DNA of 64,000 nt from PLOWO2-12-38-17 sp963709355 (GTDB taxonomy: Bacteria > Planctomycetota > Brocadiia > Brocadiales > Brocadiaceae), in contig CAVPVY010000005.1 in assembly GCA_963709355.1 (NCBI GenBank), positions 1,302,001 through 1,366,000 on the forward strand. The letters are read 5' to 3'. The notes beneath the pieces were generated by a model. That model did no database searches. It saw nothing but the letters and a program-made list of their open reading frames with translations, and was not told the DNA's origin. This document shows, one piece after another, positions 33,221 through 43,146 of the stretch. The translations under genes were made by a program, and so were the position numbers. The first letter of the stretch is position 1; each line of letters begins with the position of its first letter.

Positions 33221-34365
33221 TTCATCGATGCAACCGGTGATTCGGTTGATGCCCTCCATGAAGAATAGACGCTGCCAACCATCGTCAATATAAAGGCAAA
33301 GAAAAAGCTCAGCATACATGGCAAAGGCAGAAACCTTGCAGGCAGGGTAAATTTCGGCAACATGTTTATCTCTGCAATGAAGAATTGCGCAATAAATGCA
33401 CCATTAAAACCCTTCACCCATAAAATGGATAATAATATGGCAATTGTAGCACCCAGTAAACTACTGAGTAATTGCTCAAAGGAAATCACTTCTAAAATCT
33501 CCAAGGTATTCCATCCCGTTGCCTTCATGATACCAATTTCCTTTTTTCGCTCAGATAGTCCAAAACCTGAAGCTACCAGGATGGCAGGCACGCCTATGGA
33601 AATGGCTACGAGATATAAAGCGCTAAAGATACCTTCCTTGAGCATAAAACCTTTTTTAAAATACAATTCTACCATGTGTTTGTCTTGCAGTCTGTAAGGC
33701 TCGTTCTGAAAAATATCATACAGGTCGGTCGCTATCTCTGCGTTGTGTCCAGGCAGGGTGTGGATTTGTATGTCTGTAGCAACATTTTGCTTGCCAAACA
33801 AATCTCCCGCATCTTTGAAGGACATGAGTATCATGGAAGCACCCCAGATGCTTGAGTCTGAGGAAAATAAGCCTATGACAGTAAAGGTCTTGCGCTGTTG
33901 TCCGCGCATACTAAACTGGTCAGCAATATTGAGTTTGAAATGTCTGGCTAACTCGCAACCCACAACGACTTCGTTGGGATTTTCAAATATCCGCCCTGAG
34001 ATACAGGAAACGGACTCCGGCAGGTCTTCTTTATTGACGCCAACGATGACTGCAAGTTTATTTTGCACAAAAGCTCGGCCGATAATGCGTGGTATTGCCT
34101 TTGTTACCCCATAAATATTTTTAATCTCAGACAGATCTTTTAGAGGAATTGCCGCATTCCTGCCAAATTCATCAAATGTAAGGTAGAGATCTGCCCCTGC
34201 ATTAACAGAGGCGAGAGATTGTGTTCTTATACCTTCTGATATAGAAATGGCTGTAATAAAGGGTGAGAGGATGGCAATTATACACAGACATACGACAATG
34301 GTCTTCGTTCTATGCCGTAATAAGTTGTCAGTTGCCAAAAGAAATAGGTTAATGTGTTTATTCAA
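33217..34365 (-). CDS. ABC transporter permease, MacB/FtsX type
   Basis: 382 residues. An N-terminal helix (TIVVCLCIIAILSPFITAIS) is followed by a MacB-type periplasmic domain (NEVVVGCELARHFKLNIAD, SMRGQQRKTFTVIGLFSSD). The C-terminal FtsX domain has the coupling motif ERKKEIGIMKATGW and three more helices. It is the first gene of the coupled operon permease-ATPase-membrane protein-NosL-like. The substrate is unknown. Confidence 0.92.
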   Translation of the reverse strand: MNKHINLFLLATDNLLRHRTKTIVVCLCIIAILSPFITAISISEGIRTQSLASVNAGADLYLTFDEFGRNAAIPLKDLSEIKNIYGVTKAIPRIIGRAFVQNKLAVIVGVNKEDLPESVSCISGRIFENPNEVVVGCELARHFKLNIADQFSMRGQQRKTFTVIGLFSSDSSIWGASMILMSFKDAGDLFGKQNVATDIQIHTLPGHNAEIATDLYDIFQNEPYRLQDKHMVELYFKKGFMLKEGIFSALYLVAISIGVPAILVASGFGLSERKKEIGIMKATGWNTLEILEVISFEQLLSSLLGATIAILLSILWVKGFNGAFIAQFFIAEINMLPKFTLPARFLPLPCMLSFFFAFILTMVGSVYSSWRASTESPVASMK

Positions 34366-35091
34366 TTATCTAACCTGCGATACTATTTAATTAATATCAT
34401 ACTTGCCACAAAGTCAACAATACACAAATTCCCTTCTCCCAAGAGGAGTTAGGGGTGTGTCTATTCGTACCTTCGTGCCTTCGTGTCTTTGTGGCAAATT
34501 TTGTATTCATTTTATCGAAAATATCTTCAGGTATTCAATGGAATTCTGCTGATTTTGGATTGACATGTACTATTTCATAAGATAGTATGCTGAAAATTGT
34601 TGAATAGAGTTTAAAATATTAATGTTAGGTTATGTATAGAGAGACAATAATGAAAATAATCGAGTACCCTATAGCATTGTCAATAGAACATTGATAGGCG
34701 CACAAATGTCTCTTGCACAGGCCCCCCTCACAAGATTTTCTATTCTGTGGATAAATACAATTATAGCCAGAAGGAAATGGCCGATTATCTTGGGCTGCAT
34801 TATTCGATATATAACATATTGTTAAGAAAGAATCTGCTTCAATAGTAAGATTAAAGACTCAACCCCCCTTGGCTTTAGGGTTAGTGGACTAAGTGGAACT
34901 GAGATAGTAGAAATGATGGGAGGATAGACTATAGTACAGTGAGCCTTGGGAGAAAACGATTACGAGAAAAACTGAAAAGCGACAAACATCTTCTCAGATT
35001 ATCAAGAGTTGAAGATAGTTTACCTATAATAAGGATTTAACCCCCATCCATTGCCTTCTCTGATAGCATGTTATCTTGAGGTAAAATATTA
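34366..35091. other. Intergenic region holding dispersed repeats and direct-repeat copy A
   Basis: There is no intact gene. 34471-34495 carries the ACCTTCGTGCCTTCGTGTC-type repeat, also seen in related form near 62170. From 34501 the stretch is copy A of the long direct repeat. Confidence 0.6.
34501..35000. repeat. Long direct repeat, copy A (about 500 bp)
   Basis: It matches 36960-37458 over its whole length with scattered substitutions and a few indels. The central 120 bp around 34640-34740 is almost identical. It contains a broken coding remnant reading KYNYSQKEMADYLGLHYSIYN, which resembles the C-terminal DnaA-like helix-turn-helix of REP-associated (Y1-type) transposases. The two copies flank the lipoprotein gene at 35092-36345. 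Confidence 0.85.
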
Positions 35092-36345
35092 ATGAAACAA
35101 GGGTTTTGGGTATCGGAAAAGAAATTGGTAAGGATAACAGACTCATCCAGAGAAAGAAACCTTGAGGGGGTTTTTTCAAGTGAGAGACGCACTCCATCCG
35201 TCCATGTTTTGGTTCTGAAAATAACGGCACCTTTTGCCTGCTTAGGAAGGAGCTTCTCCAGAGTCATCATTGTATCATGCATGTTGCTCTTTTTTTTCGG
35301 TTGTGTTTCTCCCATTGCCCTGCATCGGGCCGTATTGGAATATGATCGAACCGTCAGTCGCGTTGAAGCGGAATTGTTATTGCTTAATATTGCCCGTGCC
35401 CGGTATGATCACCCAATTCACTTTACTGCCGTTTCGAGTATTGCAGCAACGTTTGATTTTCGGGTCAATACAGGTTTTGCAGGGAACCTTACCGAAAATC
35501 CAGGACTGGATACGTTAACGCTTTCTTTCGGAAGCAGTGCAGCAGAAAATCCGACGGTAAGCATTATTCCGATACAAGGAGAAGAGTTTACCAAGAGACT
35601 CTTAACCCCCATGGATGAGAGCAAGCTTCAGTTTTTGATCCAACAGGGAATAGAGCCCGCCATTCCATTACGGCTTATGTGCCGCGGGATTCTGTTAAAT
35701 GGATATGGTGAATCTGGATTTTTGTTAAATCTGCCGCATCAGAAAGATGAATACGAAGAGTTTCGCCGCCGGGTGCTTCATCTCTCAGCCCTTAACTTAG
35801 CTAGGCAGCTTTATATAAGTACAATCCAGTATTCAAATGATTCCGGAACAGTTTTTGGGAGAGTAGCAATCACGAATTATGACCCTATGGAAATTTCTAA
35901 TGATGAACGCAGGAATATGATTGAGAAATCACAACAGTTTTCACGCGAATACGTTCTTGTGGATATTCGTCCTGACGGTCCTGGCGGAACATACCCGCTT
36001 CACGGCATGCTTATGCTGAGAAGCTTTAAATCTATTCTGGGTTTTCTGGGTCGGGGGATTGTTCACGAACCTGAATTTCCTGTAGAGAAGGATCCCCGGA
36101 CGGGACCAATACTTCGGAATGCTACGCAAACCTTGAATATACAGGAATCAGAGGCACTTCCCCAGGATGCTACTTTTTCTGTCAAGTACAACGATCGTTG
36201 GTATTGGATAGTGAATGGCTCAGAACATATTAAAACGCTGCCAAGTTGGAACAATGAGGCCTTTGACGTGCTATACCAGTTGTTCCAAATGACCGTTACT
36301 GATGTTACACGTGCACCAGTTCCGAGTATAACTATCGCCAAATAA
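35092..36345 (+). CDS. Conserved hypothetical lipoprotein
   Basis: Up to 417 residues. A hydrophobic stretch with a lipobox-like end (LLFFFGC, Cys at about residue 70) suggests that the real start is internal, with the ATG at 35092 giving an over-long leader. The exact start is uncertain. The mature part has AVLEYDRTVSRVEAELLLL, NIARARYDHPIHFTAVSS, IAATFDFRVN and a central segment PLRLMCRGILLNGYG. I recognise it as a widespread hypothetical family of Gram-negative outer-membrane lipoproteins without assigned function. Base composition is richer in GC than its surroundings and it is bracketed by a 500-bp direct repeat, which together suggest transfer. Confidence 0.75.
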   Translation: MKQGFWVSEKKLVRITDSSRERNLEGVFSSERRTPSVHVLVLKITAPFACLGRSFSRVIIVSCMLLFFFGCVSPIALHRAVLEYDRTVSRVEAELLLLNIARARYDHPIHFTAVSSIAATFDFRVNTGFAGNLTENPGLDTLTLSFGSSAAENPTVSIIPIQGEEFTKRLLTPMDESKLQFLIQQGIEPAIPLRLMCRGILLNGYGESGFLLNLPHQKDEYEEFRRRVLHLSALNLARQLYISTIQYSNDSGTVFGRVAITNYDPMEISNDERRNMIEKSQQFSREYVLVDIRPDGPGGTYPLHGMLMLRSFKSILGFLGRGIVHEPEFPVEKDPRTGPILRNATQTLNIQESEALPQDATFSVKYNDRWYWIVNGSEHIKTLPSWNNEAFDVLYQLFQMTVTDVTRAPVPSITIAK

Positions 36346-36361
36346 TCAGGTATATATATAG

Positions 36362-36505
36362 AATAATGCTATTACCAAAGAAGATGTGTATATTTACCGT
36401 CTAGCCGGTGTAGCAGATGCTGCCGTTCAATTGTTTCGCGAATTATTCTTCTTTGAAGGAAAGCTTGATAAAGAGAACCAATGGAGGAAGGTTGCAGGGA
36501 ATTAA
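36362..36505 (+). pseudogene. Open-frame remnant without ATG
   Basis: An open frame after a TAG at 36359 reads EDVYIYRLAGVADAAVQLF and RELFFFEGKLDKENQWRK to TAA at 36503. The amino-acid composition looks coding, but the only possible start is an internal GTG without a ribosome-binding site. It follows the lipoprotein gene by 16 nt and may be the tail of a lost partner gene. Confidence 0.3.
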
Positions 36506-36555
36506 AAACCAGGTGCCTTGTATTGCCTGCACCACATCCATTTGCTCCGACGGAG

Positions 36556-36744
36556 TCACTGGTCCTGTATTACAAAATTAGCTCCATCATCCTGCGAAGC
36601 TATGTACGAACCTATAGGACAAAGTACTTTGCTGTCCGTTTCGCAGCGGATAAGAATCTTCCACAGAGACTCAAGGCTCTCTTTCTCGTGTTGGGTTTCC
36701 GCAATCATTTTTATCCTTGTATTGCCTTCAATTGAAATTTTCAT
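36556..36744 (-). CDS. Small hypothetical protein, 62 residues
   Basis: The ATG at 36744 is preceded by AAAGGAG at 7 nt, a good ribosome-binding site. The product (MKISIEGNTRIKMIAETQHE, then SLESLWKILIRCETDSKVLC) is a soluble mixed protein with no known motif. The start signal is the main evidence that it is real. It sits between the two long direct repeats on the opposite strand to the lipoprotein gene. Confidence 0.5.
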   Translation of the reverse strand: MKISIEGNTRIKMIAETQHEKESLESLWKILIRCETDSKVLCPIGSYIASQDDGANFVIQDQ

Positions 36745-36959
36745 GGAGTGGCTCCTTTTAGACTTTTGTCTGGTACATTATAATTCTTACTAGACCATAA
36801 ATAGTATCAACGTATGACACTTCAAGAAAAATAAATTTAAACTAAAATCGTTATATATTCAACCTTCTTTTTAATATCTTCTTTCTAATTTAGATTCCTT
36901 TTTGCTCATAGCTAAGTGTCTCAATGGGATTAATCTCAGTTCGTTTCTTGTTGGAACTT

Positions 36960-37458
36960 ATTTATACATTTTATCTAAAACATCTTCACTTATTCAACGT
37001 AATTCTGCTGATTTTGGATTGACATGTACTATTTCATAAAATAGGATGCTGAAAATTGTAGAATAGAGATTAAAATAAATGTTAGGTTATGTATAGAGAG
37101 ACAATAATGAAAATAATCGAGTACCCTATAGCATTGTCAATAGAACATTGATAGGCGCACAAATGTCTCTTGCACAGGCCCCCCTCACAAGATTTTCTCT
37201 TCTGTGGATAAATACAGCTATAGCCAGAAGGAAATGGCTTATTATCTTGGGCTGCATTATTCGATATATAAGCATATTGTTAAGAAAGTATCTGCTTAAA
37301 TAGCAAGATTAAAAACTCAATACCCTTGGCTTTCAGGTTGGTGGACTAAGCGGAACTGATATAGTAGAAATGATGGGAGGGTAGACTATATTACAGTGGA
37401 CCTTGGGAGAAAACGATTACGAGAAAAACTGAAAGGCGACAAGCATCTTTCTCAGATT
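36960..37458. repeat. Long direct repeat, copy B (about 500 bp)
   Basis: Partner of copy A at 34501-35000, in the same orientation. The coding remnant is also present here (YSYSQKEMAYYLGLHYSIY) and also broken. The copies are about 2.46 kb apart and frame the lipoprotein gene and the small gene at 36556. Confidence 0.85.
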
Positions 37459-37514
37459 GTTTGACCTCTCTTGCATTTTGTTGTTTTGGCAATTAAGAAA
37501 CTATTTTCAATACT

Positions 37515-37721
37515 TTAATCTTGTTTTTTTAAGAATTTATTTATATTTTCTAGCACTTTATACAAATGAACATATTCATTGCCTATTTCAAAATTTAATG
37601 CTGGGAAATTGTCTGAGGATAATATCTTAAAATTACCAATTGTAAATTCAACAAGTGAGGGATCACTTTCTTTATTTCCCCAGCTAAGGTCAAATTCAAT
37701 TCCTAATAATTCCCAAATCAA
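37515..37721 (-). CDS. Doubtful short ORF directly after hsdR
   Basis: 68 codons starting at TTG immediately after the hsdR TAA and in the same frame. The product (IWELLGIEFDLSWGNKESD... NIKFLKK-like tail) has a coding-like composition but no ribosome-binding site or known motif. It may be the 3' remnant of another gene fused by deletion to the end of hsdR. Confidence 0.3.
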   Translation of the reverse strand: MIWELLGIEFDLSWGNKESDPSLVEFTIGNFKILSSDNFPALNFEIGNEYVHLYKVLENINKFLKKQD

Positions 37722-38669
37722 TTAGCCGGCAGCGGCATAATATGGCGATGGAACTGTCGGGTATGCCCGATAGACATGGTAGAAAACCTCCTCTGACTTT
37801 CGCTCCACATCGTCTTGAGTGTAAAAATCTACAGGCAGGCCGGTTTTCTCGTCCCACAGAAAATTTCTGATTAATACCTTTACTTCATCCCGTGTCGGCT
37901 CTTTGTCCTGCCATTTATACAGATTCTTTAATTTATCTTTCAGCTTTTCCAATAGTTCCTTTGCCACCTTCTTAATCTTTTGGATCTCCTTAGCCGTTAA
38001 ATCAGGTTTTGAAAGAAGGTCATAAATAGCCAAAGTCTCCTCATCCAGCCCTTCCCGCATTGCCCGGCTTTCTTCCTCGTCAAGCTCCTGGACAAATTTC
38101 TGTAACGCCTCAAAAGTGGCCTCAATATTTTGGCGGTCTTTCTCTTTATTGTATTCAGCGATTATCTTTTCATAGTGTTCCTGAAAGTCTGTCCGGAGGG
38201 GATTTCTCTGAATGAGCCGCTGCAGTTTTTTCTCTATCACGCTTTTCAGGCATTGGACGGCAGTGTTTTTCGTTTTAGCATTATCAAATTCTGCCCGCAG
38301 ACGATTGAAATCAATCTTGCTGATATCATACGGTTTATTGGGGGCTTTGGCTCTATCAGGCGTAACGACAATCGCCTCATCCACCACTTCATGCAGTTGT
38401 TTTATGATGTCGCTGATATCTGCCATGTCCCGGTCTTTTTGCAGGCTTTTGTAGATAATATTGATAGCGCTATACTGGCTGCGGTAATCATTAATGCCGG
38501 GAATTGTCAGGCATGCCTTGAATTTAATAAATACCTCCCGGCACATTACCTCAAACTTCTTTCTCGTCTCATCATTTTCATTCACCGCTTCCTTTGTCGC
38601 AACAATCGCCTTGTTTCTCTCAAATCCGCTTGGTGCTGATGATGGCTTCAAGCGGGGCTTTCCGCTCAC
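37722..38669 (-). pseudogene. hsdR: HsdR fragment 3 (C-terminal helical part)
   Basis: The 315-codon frame encodes the C-terminal domain of the type I restriction subunit (GFERNKAIVATKEAVNENDE near its start, VKVLIRNFLWDEKTG-type and VFYHVYRAYPTVPSPYYA near its end). It continues fragment 2 after a one-base shift near 38640-38665. The C-terminal domain contacts HsdM/HsdS, so a protein ending at the shift would not assemble normally. Confidence 0.85.
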
Positions 38670-40122
38670 TCAGGAAACCACTCACCATGCCAATTGCCTG
38701 TTTTAAGTCTTCAAGTAACTCCTCTTTGGTTCTGGTCGGGTCCAATTCATCAGGCCCGAGCCCACCGGGTCTGCCGGTATCGCCTGTGCCGGTGAATGTT
38801 GCAAGCGCCTTGCGCAGATTTTTCAGGATACCGCAGTAATCAACTACCAAACCGTTATTTTTATCCTTATTCACACGGTTTGCGCGGGCAATCGCCTGCA
38901 TGAGCGTATGTGCTTTAAGAGGTTTGTCCAGATAAAGGTTTGCCAGACTCGGCACGTCAAAGCCTGTGAGCCACATTGCGCAGACTATTGCGATGCGGAA
39001 GGGATGCTCCTCTTTTTTAAACGCAGAATCCACATCAATACGCGTTCCGTCAGGGAGCTCAAAGCCGTTTTTGATAAGCCGCCTGTGCGGTGTGATGTCA
39101 AAGCCCCATTTTCTAAACTTATCAACCTCGCCCTGCTCCTCACTCACAATAACCGCCATCTTTGTCTCTTTCATCCATCTGCGCTTACGGGAAAGATATT
39201 CCTTTTCTTCTCCGGCAGCCATTTTCCATGATTCTTCAACATCTTCTTCCTTTTGAGCCCAGTATTGCCTGATTAATTCATACATCCGTACGCAGGTGAG
39301 CTTATCAATGCACACAAACATCGCCTTGCCGGCTTCCCAAGAGGTTGTGTAATGCTCAACAAAATCTCTTGCAATTTGATTAAGCCTCTTTTCCGATGTA
39401 ATGATGTGATAGTCCCGCTTCAGTTCCTTTTCCAGCCGCTCCTTAATATCAATGTCATCAATCTCAATCTGTTCCAGTTTTTCGGCAATCCGCTCGTTGA
39501 TATCGTTGGTGGCTACCCCTAATGTCTCGCCCCGCGAGTCATAATAGAGCGGCACAGTCGCCTTATCTTCCACTGCCCGCGCAAAATCATAGGTGGAAAT
39601 ATAATCCCCAAAAACCTGTTTCGTGATTTCATCGTCTTTAAATAACGGCGTGCCGGTAAACCCGATAAAGCTGGCATTCGGCAGGGCATTGCGCATATTC
39701 AAAGCCAGAGTGCCGTATTGGGTGCGGTGCGCTTCATCAGTAATCACAATAATATCACCGCGCTTTGTATAGCCTTCACTGGGGTCAACTTCCTGATTGA
39801 ATTTTTGAATAGTGGTAAAGACATACGCCTTATGATGCGTCATCAGTTCCGCCAGATGCCTGCCGCTTGTTGGACGGCAGGGGTTTTTGTCGTTATCCGC
39901 CACACCGCAGCCGGCAAAGGTTTTGTATATTTGGGTGTCTAAGTCATCCCTATCTGTGCAGATGAGAAATGTATAGTTGCCGCCGATTTTTCGATGCACT
40001 TTGGCAGTGAAAAACACCATGGAATAACTCTTCCCTGCGCCCTGCGTATGCCAGAATACGCCGAGCTTTCCTTTGGCTCTTTGCGGGTCATTCAATGCCT
40101 TGATCACCTGATTCACACCCAA
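38620..40122 (-). pseudogene. hsdR: HsdR fragment 2 (translocase motor)
   Basis: The 500-codon frame carries the superfamily 2 helicase core: Walker A in WHTQGAGKSYSM, DEAH box VITDEAHRTQYG, FIGFTGTPLF and the motif VI region MQAIARANRVN. It begins in sequence that continues fragment 1 (QYLG | VNQVIKAL) after a one-base shift at about 40110-40122. It ends at LEAIISTKRI where fragment 3 takes over in another frame. The subunit would normally cut DNA after ATP-driven translocation. Confidence 0.9.
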
Positions 40123-40954
40123 GATACTGGTGGTTTTTTGCCAGCACCTTTATCTGGCTGCCCGTGGAATTGTCATAGACAATGAAATTTTCAAAGATAT
40201 CCATGAAGTTCTTCTTATCGCACGCGCCTTTGAGCAGGGTTTCCATATCCACAACGCCGGGGTCTGATTCTGCCAAACGCTTCCATTCATGGAAATGCTC
40301 ATAACCTGCAGTGATGGTGCCGATCTTTGCCTTGTTGCCGTTGGCAAGCATGATAATCGCATTGTGATGGAAAAAGTGCGGGATGGTGTCTTTGTAATCG
40401 GCAAGGTTTCTTTCATACGCATGCCTGAGGTCTTTATGGATATTTTTGCATTCTACAAATAAAAGCGGGATGCCGTTGACAAACCCGGCAATATCAACCC
40501 GCCTGCGGTATAAATCCCCCTGCACCCACAGCTCGCGCACAGCCAAAAAATCATTCTTTGTCGCATCATCAAAATCAAAGATCTTCAACCGCTCTTTTTT
40601 TATCTCACCGTGTTCGCCCTGATACGAAACGAGCACGCCGTCTTTGAACAGTCTGTATTTATCAAGATTATTGGCAAGCACAGACTGGCTCTGGGAATAA
40701 TCCTTCAGCTGACGCACGGCTTCGTCGTAGGCGGTCTCCGGAAGGTTGGGATTAAGCTTTTTAAGCGCCTGCCGCAAGTAGCGCGTGAGCACAACCTCCC
40801 GGTCTGAATTTCTGCCTAATAACCCATCAGTACCAAAGGTTTCCTGATTATAGGCATAGACCGTGTCCCAGCCGAGTCGGTCATGCAGGTACTCTGCGGT
40901 TGTCTGCTGGACTAATGTGTCTTCGTTTAACCCCGTTAGATAATTTCGAATCAT
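40088..40954 (-). pseudogene. hsdR: HsdR fragment 1 (N-terminal nuclease domain)
   Basis: The 288-codon frame encodes the RecB-like nuclease domain of HsdR: DREVVLTRYLRQAL, RRRVDIAGFVNGIP and the catalytic FVECKN. It stops after KNHQYLGCESGDQGIE because of a one-base change; the correct continuation, VNQVIKALNDPQ, is in the next frame. All three fragments together make about 1050 residues, the expected HsdR length. Confidence 0.9.
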
Positions 40955-41175
40955 ATATTTAATCGTACAGGAATTTTCATTTTATTTAAGCGGTTTATAC
41001 ATGTATGGTATAGAAAATCCCCTTTAGAAAAGGGGGCAAGGGGGTTGTAAAATAGTCTAGGAAAAACACAGCCCCCTGAATCCACCTTTATTAAGGGACT
41101 TAAACTGATTACCTTGAGTTTTTATTGCATAAAACATGGTCACTTCGCCTCTTTTTTTACACTGTATGTATTTCT

Positions 41176-42324
41176 TTATCTAACGGGGTCAATCCTGCCG
41201 CTCATTAGCCGCGGCAAAAGCAAATCGCGAGCTTGGGCAAGTTTTTGGTTTTCCAATTTTAGAGTTCTAATTAAATCAAAAATAGGCGTTACCAATTGCT
41301 CAAATTGTCTACACAAATCATCTGGAGCAATAAGTACTCTCAATCTGTTTAAGTCCTTTGGATAAACATGTGGTTGAGCAGCACCAACTTGCAACCCAAA
41401 TATAGATGTTTGCAGGCTTTTCAATATCAAACAAAGATAATAGATGTACTTGGTAGAATTTTTATCAATATACGAACAATCAGAAGCCCATATATCAGTA
41501 TCGTACAAATTAACAAAACCGGCATTTGCACCAGACGCGCTAATTGTAATTACAGGAGCAGATACATTTGCTTTGTTGTGATAGTACGTAGGTTCTAAAC
41601 CGCCACCAACAACCGGAATATCTCCTTCCACTGCTTGTTCAAATGTAATATTTCTTCCTTTTTTAACTTTTGCGATATCTTCTAAAAGATACCTTTCCCA
41701 CCCCTCCGGCACGCCATCAACAATTTTTACCCCGTTAGAAGTGGATTTTCTAACGGGGTGAACTTTTTCATGTCCGGCCTGTCCTGAGCATAGCCGAAGG
41801 GGGAAACGGAAATAGACAAACCACTCGCGGAAAAGAAGCCGCGCCGATTCTTCCAAAAGCTGTATCCGCCGGCGGTTGATGTCAATGAGGTCGTCGTAGG
41901 CGGAGAGGATTGAGGCGATTTTTTGTTGAGTTGAAAGCTTCGGAACTGATATTTTGTAATTTTCTAAAGTACTTATAGTAATCTGAGCTTGTGCTGCACC
42001 AGTATTTAAATTTTCTTTTAACGGTTCCTTTTGAAGTTTGTAGTAAAGAAATAGTTTATCGACTTGTTTTGGATCAATTTCTAGAATTAAACACAAATTA
42101 GTTATCCATGCATTAACCGGTGATATTTTCACATCGCCTGTTCCACCAACCCCACGAGCAACAACAATTAGCTGGGGTTCTTTATATAAAAATTGTTTTG
42201 CGAAGCCAGTTACTCCATAGCCACTATATATCGGATATCCAGTTTCAGAAACTACTGACACAGGAGGCATTTTCCCATACTTCATAGTAACTATATTCTT
42301 TAGCTGAACAGTATTGTATTTCAT
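41176..42324 (-). CDS. hsdS: Type I restriction-modification specificity subunit HsdS
   Basis: 382 residues with two target-recognition domains. The first has YGKMPPVSVVSETGYPIYS, and IDINRRRIQLLEESARLLFREWF is the central conserved helix. The second has GWERYLLEDIAKVKKGRN and a second helix (LENQKLAQARDLLLPRLMSGRI). Between them lies a repeat-derived insertion (RLCSGQAG...VRKSTSNG, DNA 41730-41803) that keeps the frame. It determines the DNA target of the methylase and nuclease. The reading frame is intact, unlike hsdM and hsdR. Confidence 0.9.
   Translation of the reverse strand: MKYNTVQLKNIVTMKYGKMPPVSVVSETGYPIYSGYGVTGFAKQFLYKEPQLIVVARGVGGTGDVKISPVNAWITNLCLILEIDPKQVDKLFLYYKLQKEPLKENLNTGAAQAQITISTLENYKISVPKLSTQQKIASILSAYDDLIDINRRRIQLLEESARLLFREWFVYFRFPLRLCSGQAGHEKVHPVRKSTSNGVKIVDGVPEGWERYLLEDIAKVKKGRNITFEQAVEGDIPVVGGGLEPTYYHNKANVSAPVITISASGANAGFVNLYDTDIWASDCSYIDKNSTKYIYYLCLILKSLQTSIFGLQVGAAQPHVYPKDLNRLRVLIAPDDLCRQFEQLVTPIFDLIRTLKLENQKLAQARDLLLPRLMSGRIDPVR
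41730..41803. repeat. Repeat insertion inside hsdS
   Basis: The 11-bp perfect inverted repeat CCCCGTTAGAA / TTCTAACGGGG (41730-41758) is followed by the GGCCTGTCCTGAGCATAGCC element (from about 41777). It encodes the linker PLRLCSGQAGHEKVHPVRKS and following residues in frame. Such palindromes are dispersed intergenic repeats; here one sits in a gene. Confidence 0.75.
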
Positions 42325-42466
42325 ATCCCCAACCTCTTAAAATTCTCACTATTTTTTTGCCAAATCGGAGGCTTGGACGTTTGAAACCCCGATTGCACTC
42401 TTATTCATGATTTGTCCCCATTCCGCATCAGTTCGGCTTTAATTTATTCACGCCGGCAGCGCCTTC

Positions 42467-42856
42467 TTATCTCTCTTCCTCCATCAAATCTGCGATTTCC
42501 TTTAGAATATCTTTCATTGAAGGCCTTTCGGCAGGTAAAAGATGGCCAGGCAAGTGCTTGTGTTCGGGATATGTTGCCATTGCTTTAGCTTTCGGGTTAA
42601 GTGCATTGTCCTACCGAAAAACGCAGGCACCATCTTGTGTTAAGTAGTGATAAGCGTATTTCAAAAAAATAATATCTTCTGGTTTACAAACAATGAATTC
42701 TTTAAAGTGCAGCTTTGAACCATTTATGAAGGCGAGGATGCCCGTTATATAGGCTGCATTGGGTGGCCGTTCTTCTAAAGAGATGCTTTTGGATTCAACA
42801 TAGGGGCTTGCTGAAATTATATCCAGGATACTCTCCAGATAATCTCTTATTTGCAT
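42467..42856 (-). pseudogene. TumE-type (DUF6516) toxin interrupted by an in-frame TAG
   Basis: The frame from ATG 42856 encodes a DUF6516/TumE protein (RDYLESILDIISASPYVESK, FIVCKPEDIIFLKYAYHYL) and halts after 81 codons at TAG in CVFR-stop. The same frame continues without shift as DNALNPKAKAMATYPEHKH, LPGHLLPAERPSM and LKEIADLMEEER to TAA at 42467, giving 129 codons, the normal family length. FRYDNA is the usual sequence at the break, so Tyr has become amber. The toxin is likely inactive unless the stop is read through. Its start overlaps the antitoxin gene. Confidence 0.85.
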
Positions 42857-43146
42857 ATCTCTACTGTTTCAAGCGCTTTAAGTTCAGTTTCAAGATGCCC
42901 TAAAATTTCAATCTCCCCTTCTAGTTCAATAAGCTGCATGTCGTTGGTCTCTGTATGTTCAACATCTCCCTTCATTAGCTTACCTGTATCAACTCCGAGG
43001 GTTTTTGTGAGAGAGTTAATCTTCTCCTTACTCTTCCTGATTGTATCCATAATGATTTTCTTTTCCCTCTCCACTGCGTTTTTTAAAAGAGGAACCACAG
43101 TCTCTGGAGAGTCGCTTTTTAAGGTTATTATCTTCATAATAAACAC
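42847..43146 (-). CDS. TumA-type antitoxin
   Basis: 99 residues; the third-codon-later ATG (MKIITLKSD) at about 43137 is an equally good start. The product is an acidic, helical protein (VVPLLKNAVEREKKIIMDTI, HTETNDMQLIELEGEIEILG) that overlaps the DUF6516 toxin start by 10 nt, the standard antitoxin-toxin arrangement. The pair lies between hsdM and hsdS. Family assignment rests more on context than on motif. Confidence 0.65.
   Translation of the reverse strand: MFIMKIITLKSDSPETVVPLLKNAVEREKKIIMDTIRKSKEKINSLTKTLGVDTGKLMKGDVEHTETNDMQLIELEGEIEILGHLETELKALETVEICK

Noticed and set aside
30981..34365. Classical nosDFYL cluster
   Set aside because: The permease is MacB/FtsX-type and the ATPase is LolD-like, and no NosD beta-helix or NosZ is present; only the NosL-like protein resembles nos.
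38130..38639. 169-codon plus-strand ORF opposite hsdR
   Set aside because: Shadow of the real hsdR frame, which shows family motifs.
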